The notes under the pieces were generated by a model. The model searched no databases. It had not been told where the DNA came from and saw nothing but the letters and a program-made list of their open reading frames with translations. A DNA stretch of 8,251 nt from Spirochaetaceae bacterium (GTDB lineage Bacteria > Spirochaetota > Spirochaetia > Treponematales > Breznakiellaceae): the NCBI GenBank assembly GCA_031268255.1, contig JAIRXO010000005.1, positions 1 to 8,251 on the forward strand, read 5' to 3'. Below, piece by piece: positions 6,479 through 8,251 of this stretch. The translations under genes and the position numbers were made by a program. The stretch's first letter is position 1, and each line of letters begins with the position of its first letter.

Positions 6479-7503
6479 ATATCACCGAAACGCTTTTTGA
6501 TTTTTGCCGCCTCAACGGGCCGTCGGGCTTTGAGGACGCGGTAAGCGCCCGCTGCGAAACGCTGTTAAAGGAATTCAGTTCCGATATCAGGCGCGATACC
6601 CTGGGTAATGTAATCGCCTCCATACCCTGCGGAAAGGCGCACGCGAAAAAGCTCCTCATTGACGCCCATATCGACGAACTGGGGCTCATCGTTTCGTCAA
6701 TCAGCGACGGCTTTCTTCGCTTTGAACTTATAGGGGGCATAGACCCCCGCATACTGCCCGGCAGGGAGCTTACCATACTCAATGGCGAAAATCTTTTCGG
6801 CGTTATTTCATGCCTCCCTCCTCATCTTTTAAGCCCTGACCAAATGGAAAAGACCATAGCGGTAAAGGATATGTATATTGACACCGGGCTTTCCGGTGAA
6901 GAAGCAAAAAAACGCATCCCCATAGGAACTGTCGCCGTGTACCGCGACGAGCCAGAAAAACTAAAAAATAATTTTCTCTGCGGCAAGGCGATGGATGACC
7001 GTTCCTGTTTTGCCGCCATACTCAGGGCACTTGAACTGCTCAAGGGGAAAACGCTTGACGCCGATCTCTTTATCATGGCCAGCGTACAGGAAGAAGTTTT
7101 TATGCGCGGCGCGGGGCCCGCGGCTTTTGATATTGCGCCTGACTACAGCATTGTGGTAGACGTAAGCAACGCGAAAACTCCGGACAGCAAGGAACAGGTT
7201 ACTCTCGAACTGGGCAAGGGGCCGTCCCTCTCCATAGGCCCCAATACCGACCGCCGCTTTACCCGTTTTATAGAGGAGCAGGGGCGGAAAAAGGACATAC
7301 CCATACAGTTTACCGTTCATACCCGCAATTCGGGGACGAACGCCTACCCCATACAGGTTTCGCGGGGCGGCGTCATAAGCGCCGTTGTCGAACTTCCTTC
7401 GGCCTACCTCCACATGCCGGTAGAAGTGGTAAAACTTGAAGACATCGAAAATACCGCGCGCCTCATAGCGGCCGCCGCGGAGGCCATGGGAGGCATCCAA
7501 TGA
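6475..7503 (+). CDS. M42-family metallo-aminopeptidase (first copy)
   Basis: This 342-aa cytoplasmic protein is of the glutamyl/deblocking aminopeptidase class (M42), which removes N-terminal residues from peptides and usually assembles into self-compartmentalised tetrahedral dodecamers. The five expected metal ligands are present: H65 in DAHIDELG, D174 in MDDRS, E207 in QEEV, D229 in VVDV, and H313 in AYLHMPVEVV. The general-base residues D67 and E206 are also present. The N-terminus GPSGFEDAV is the standard M42 opening and the dimetal domain is interrupted by the expected lid/oligomerisation insert (about 75-165). Two common motif positions differ: SGTNA instead of the usual GTDA, and PSAYLH instead of PxRYxH. 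Length is typical (330-360 aa). AAAAGGA (6462-6468) sits 6 nt before the ATG, which overlaps the preceding stop by 4 nt. It probably finishes degradation of peptides brought in by the adjacent importer. Confidence 0.93.
   Translation: MNITETLFDFCRLNGPSGFEDAVSARCETLLKEFSSDIRRDTLGNVIASIPCGKAHAKKLLIDAHIDELGLIVSSISDGFLRFELIGGIDPRILPGRELTILNGENLFGVISCLPPHLLSPDQMEKTIAVKDMYIDTGLSGEEAKKRIPIGTVAVYRDEPEKLKNNFLCGKAMDDRSCFAAILRALELLKGKTLDADLFIMASVQEEVFMRGAGPAAFDIAPDYSIVVDVSNAKTPDSKEQVTLELGKGPSLSIGPNTDRRFTRFIEEQGRKKDIPIQFTVHTRNSGTNAYPIQVSRGGVISAVVELPSAYLHMPVEVVKLEDIENTARLIAAAAEAMGGIQ
7488..7493 (+). promoter_or_regulatory. Ribosome binding site of the second M42 gene
   Basis: GGGAGG, within the last codons of the first M42 gene, is 6 nt before the ATG at 7500 and fixes that start. 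The ATG overlaps the preceding TGA as ATGA. Confidence 0.65.
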
Positions 7504-8251
7504 ACATAAAAGACATACTCCGCTCCCTCTGTACCCTTGACGGCGTTTCAGGCGCCGAAGACGAAGTGCGAAATTACATTGTAGAAAAAGCCGGACCCCT
7601 TGCCGATACAATTGAGACAGACCCCCTGGGCAGCGTGCTGGTTTTCAAGAAAGGGAAAAAACGGAGCGGCAAAAAAATAATGTTCTGCGCCCACATGGAC
7701 GAAGTCGGCTTTATCATACGGGATATTACCGGCGAAGGCTTTCTGAAATTCATCAATTTGGGGAACATAGACCGCCGGGTCATACTCGGCAAAAGGGTAA
7801 GAGTAGGCGATAAAAAAATTCCCGGCATCATTCCCATCAAGGCCAAACATCTTGTGAGTAAAGAAGAAGAGAACCAGGTTCCCAAGTTTGAGGACCTCTA
7901 TATTGATATAGGAACCAGAAGCAGGGAAGAAGCGGAAAAAATCGTTTCCATAGGCGATATAGCCGGCTTTCAAAGTGATTTTGTTGAATTCGGCGACGGC
8001 TGTGTTAAGGCCAAGGCCATTGACGACCGTATAGGCTGCGCGGTGATGCTCGCCATGCTTGAAGAAGGCCCTGAGCGCGACGCATGGTTTGTCTTTTCGA
8101 CCCAGGAAGAAATCGGTCTCAGGGGCAGCATAGGCGCCGCGTATACTGTCGCTCCCGATATTGCCATAGTGCTTGAAGGCACCACGGCGGCTGACCTTCC
8201 CGGCGTTGAGGAAGGCAGGCGATCCTGCGCCCTCCGCATGGGGGCTGTCCT
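7500..8251 (+). CDS. M42-family metallo-aminopeptidase (second copy, 3' partial)
   Basis: The frame is open from the ATG at 7500 to the window end, giving 250 residues; about 90-100 C-terminal residues are lost. It is a paralogue of the gene before it, with the same opening (VSGAEDEV) and motif order: H65 and D67 in AHMDEVG, D175 in IDDRIG, catalytic E203 and metal ligand E204 in TQEEIGLRGS, and E226 in LEGTTAADLPG. The fourth ligand is thus Glu with the xxxAADxPG motif, whereas the first copy has Asp (VVDVSNA), so the two represent different M42 subtypes. The final ligand histidine lies beyond the window. The start overlaps the preceding stop by 4 nt (7500-7503). It is predicted to be cytoplasmic and to act on imported peptides, possibly with the first copy in a mixed dodecamer. 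Truncation is caused only by the window edge; no frameshift is seen. Confidence 0.92.
   Translation, partial: MNIKDILRSLCTLDGVSGAEDEVRNYIVEKAGPLADTIETDPLGSVLVFKKGKKRSGKKIMFCAHMDEVGFIIRDITGEGFLKFINLGNIDRRVILGKRVRVGDKKIPGIIPIKAKHLVSKEEENQVPKFEDLYIDIGTRSREEAEKIVSIGDIAGFQSDFVEFGDGCVKAKAIDDRIGCAVMLAMLEEGPERDAWFVFSTQEEIGLRGSIGAAYTVAPDIAIVLEGTTAADLPGVEEGRRSCALRMGAV

Noticed and set aside
6108..7611. Minus-strand open frames opposite the second creatininase-like and first M42 genes
   Set aside because: They are antisense to strongly conserved enzymes, with compositionally odd translations and no motifs.
1..8251. Mobile elements, CRISPR arrays, tRNA or rRNA genes, phage genes
   Set aside because: Coding sequence fills nearly the whole window; I saw no spaced repeat array, transposase motif, clover-leaf sequence or abrupt composition change.

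Overview
The window is a single plus-strand catabolic operon with no mobile elements, RNA genes, CRISPR array or visible terminator. It is cut at both ends: the first gene (a peptide-binding protein) has lost its 5' end and the last gene (an M42 aminopeptidase) has lost its 3' end. Base composition is moderately GC-rich, with heavy use of the ATA isoleucine codon and two TTG starts. That mix resembles termite-gut treponeme-type spirochaetes (Spirochaetota), but this is an impression from codon style only. An anaerobic Firmicute or a related gut bacterium is not excluded.

Layout: (1) 1-1020, C-terminal two thirds of a family-5 extracellular solute-binding protein. (2) 1021-1131, the only real intergenic gap, holding a strong hairpin followed directly by a 14-bp perfect palindrome. 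(3) 1132-4894, dppB, dppC, dppD and dppF, the two permeases and two ATPases of a Dpp/Opp importer. (4) 4911-6478, two tandem creatininase-superfamily metal amidohydrolases of identical length (261 aa). (5) 6475-8251, two tandem M42-family metallo-aminopeptidases.

From dppB onward the genes are packed with gaps of 0 to 16 nt or 4-nt stop/start overlaps, so the block is almost certainly one translationally coupled transcript. The logic is import plus breakdown. The binding protein captures a peptide or peptide-like molecule, DppBCDF imports it using ATP, and four cytoplasmic metal-dependent hydrolases cleave its amide or peptide bonds. The paired duplication of both hydrolase families is the most distinctive trait of the locus. 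Both creatininase-like proteins have NGHGGN where, as I recall it, true creatininase has NGHYEN. They are therefore better read as general amidases or peptidases (compare MftE of mycofactocin maturation) than as creatinine hydrolases. The substrate cannot be read from the sequence.
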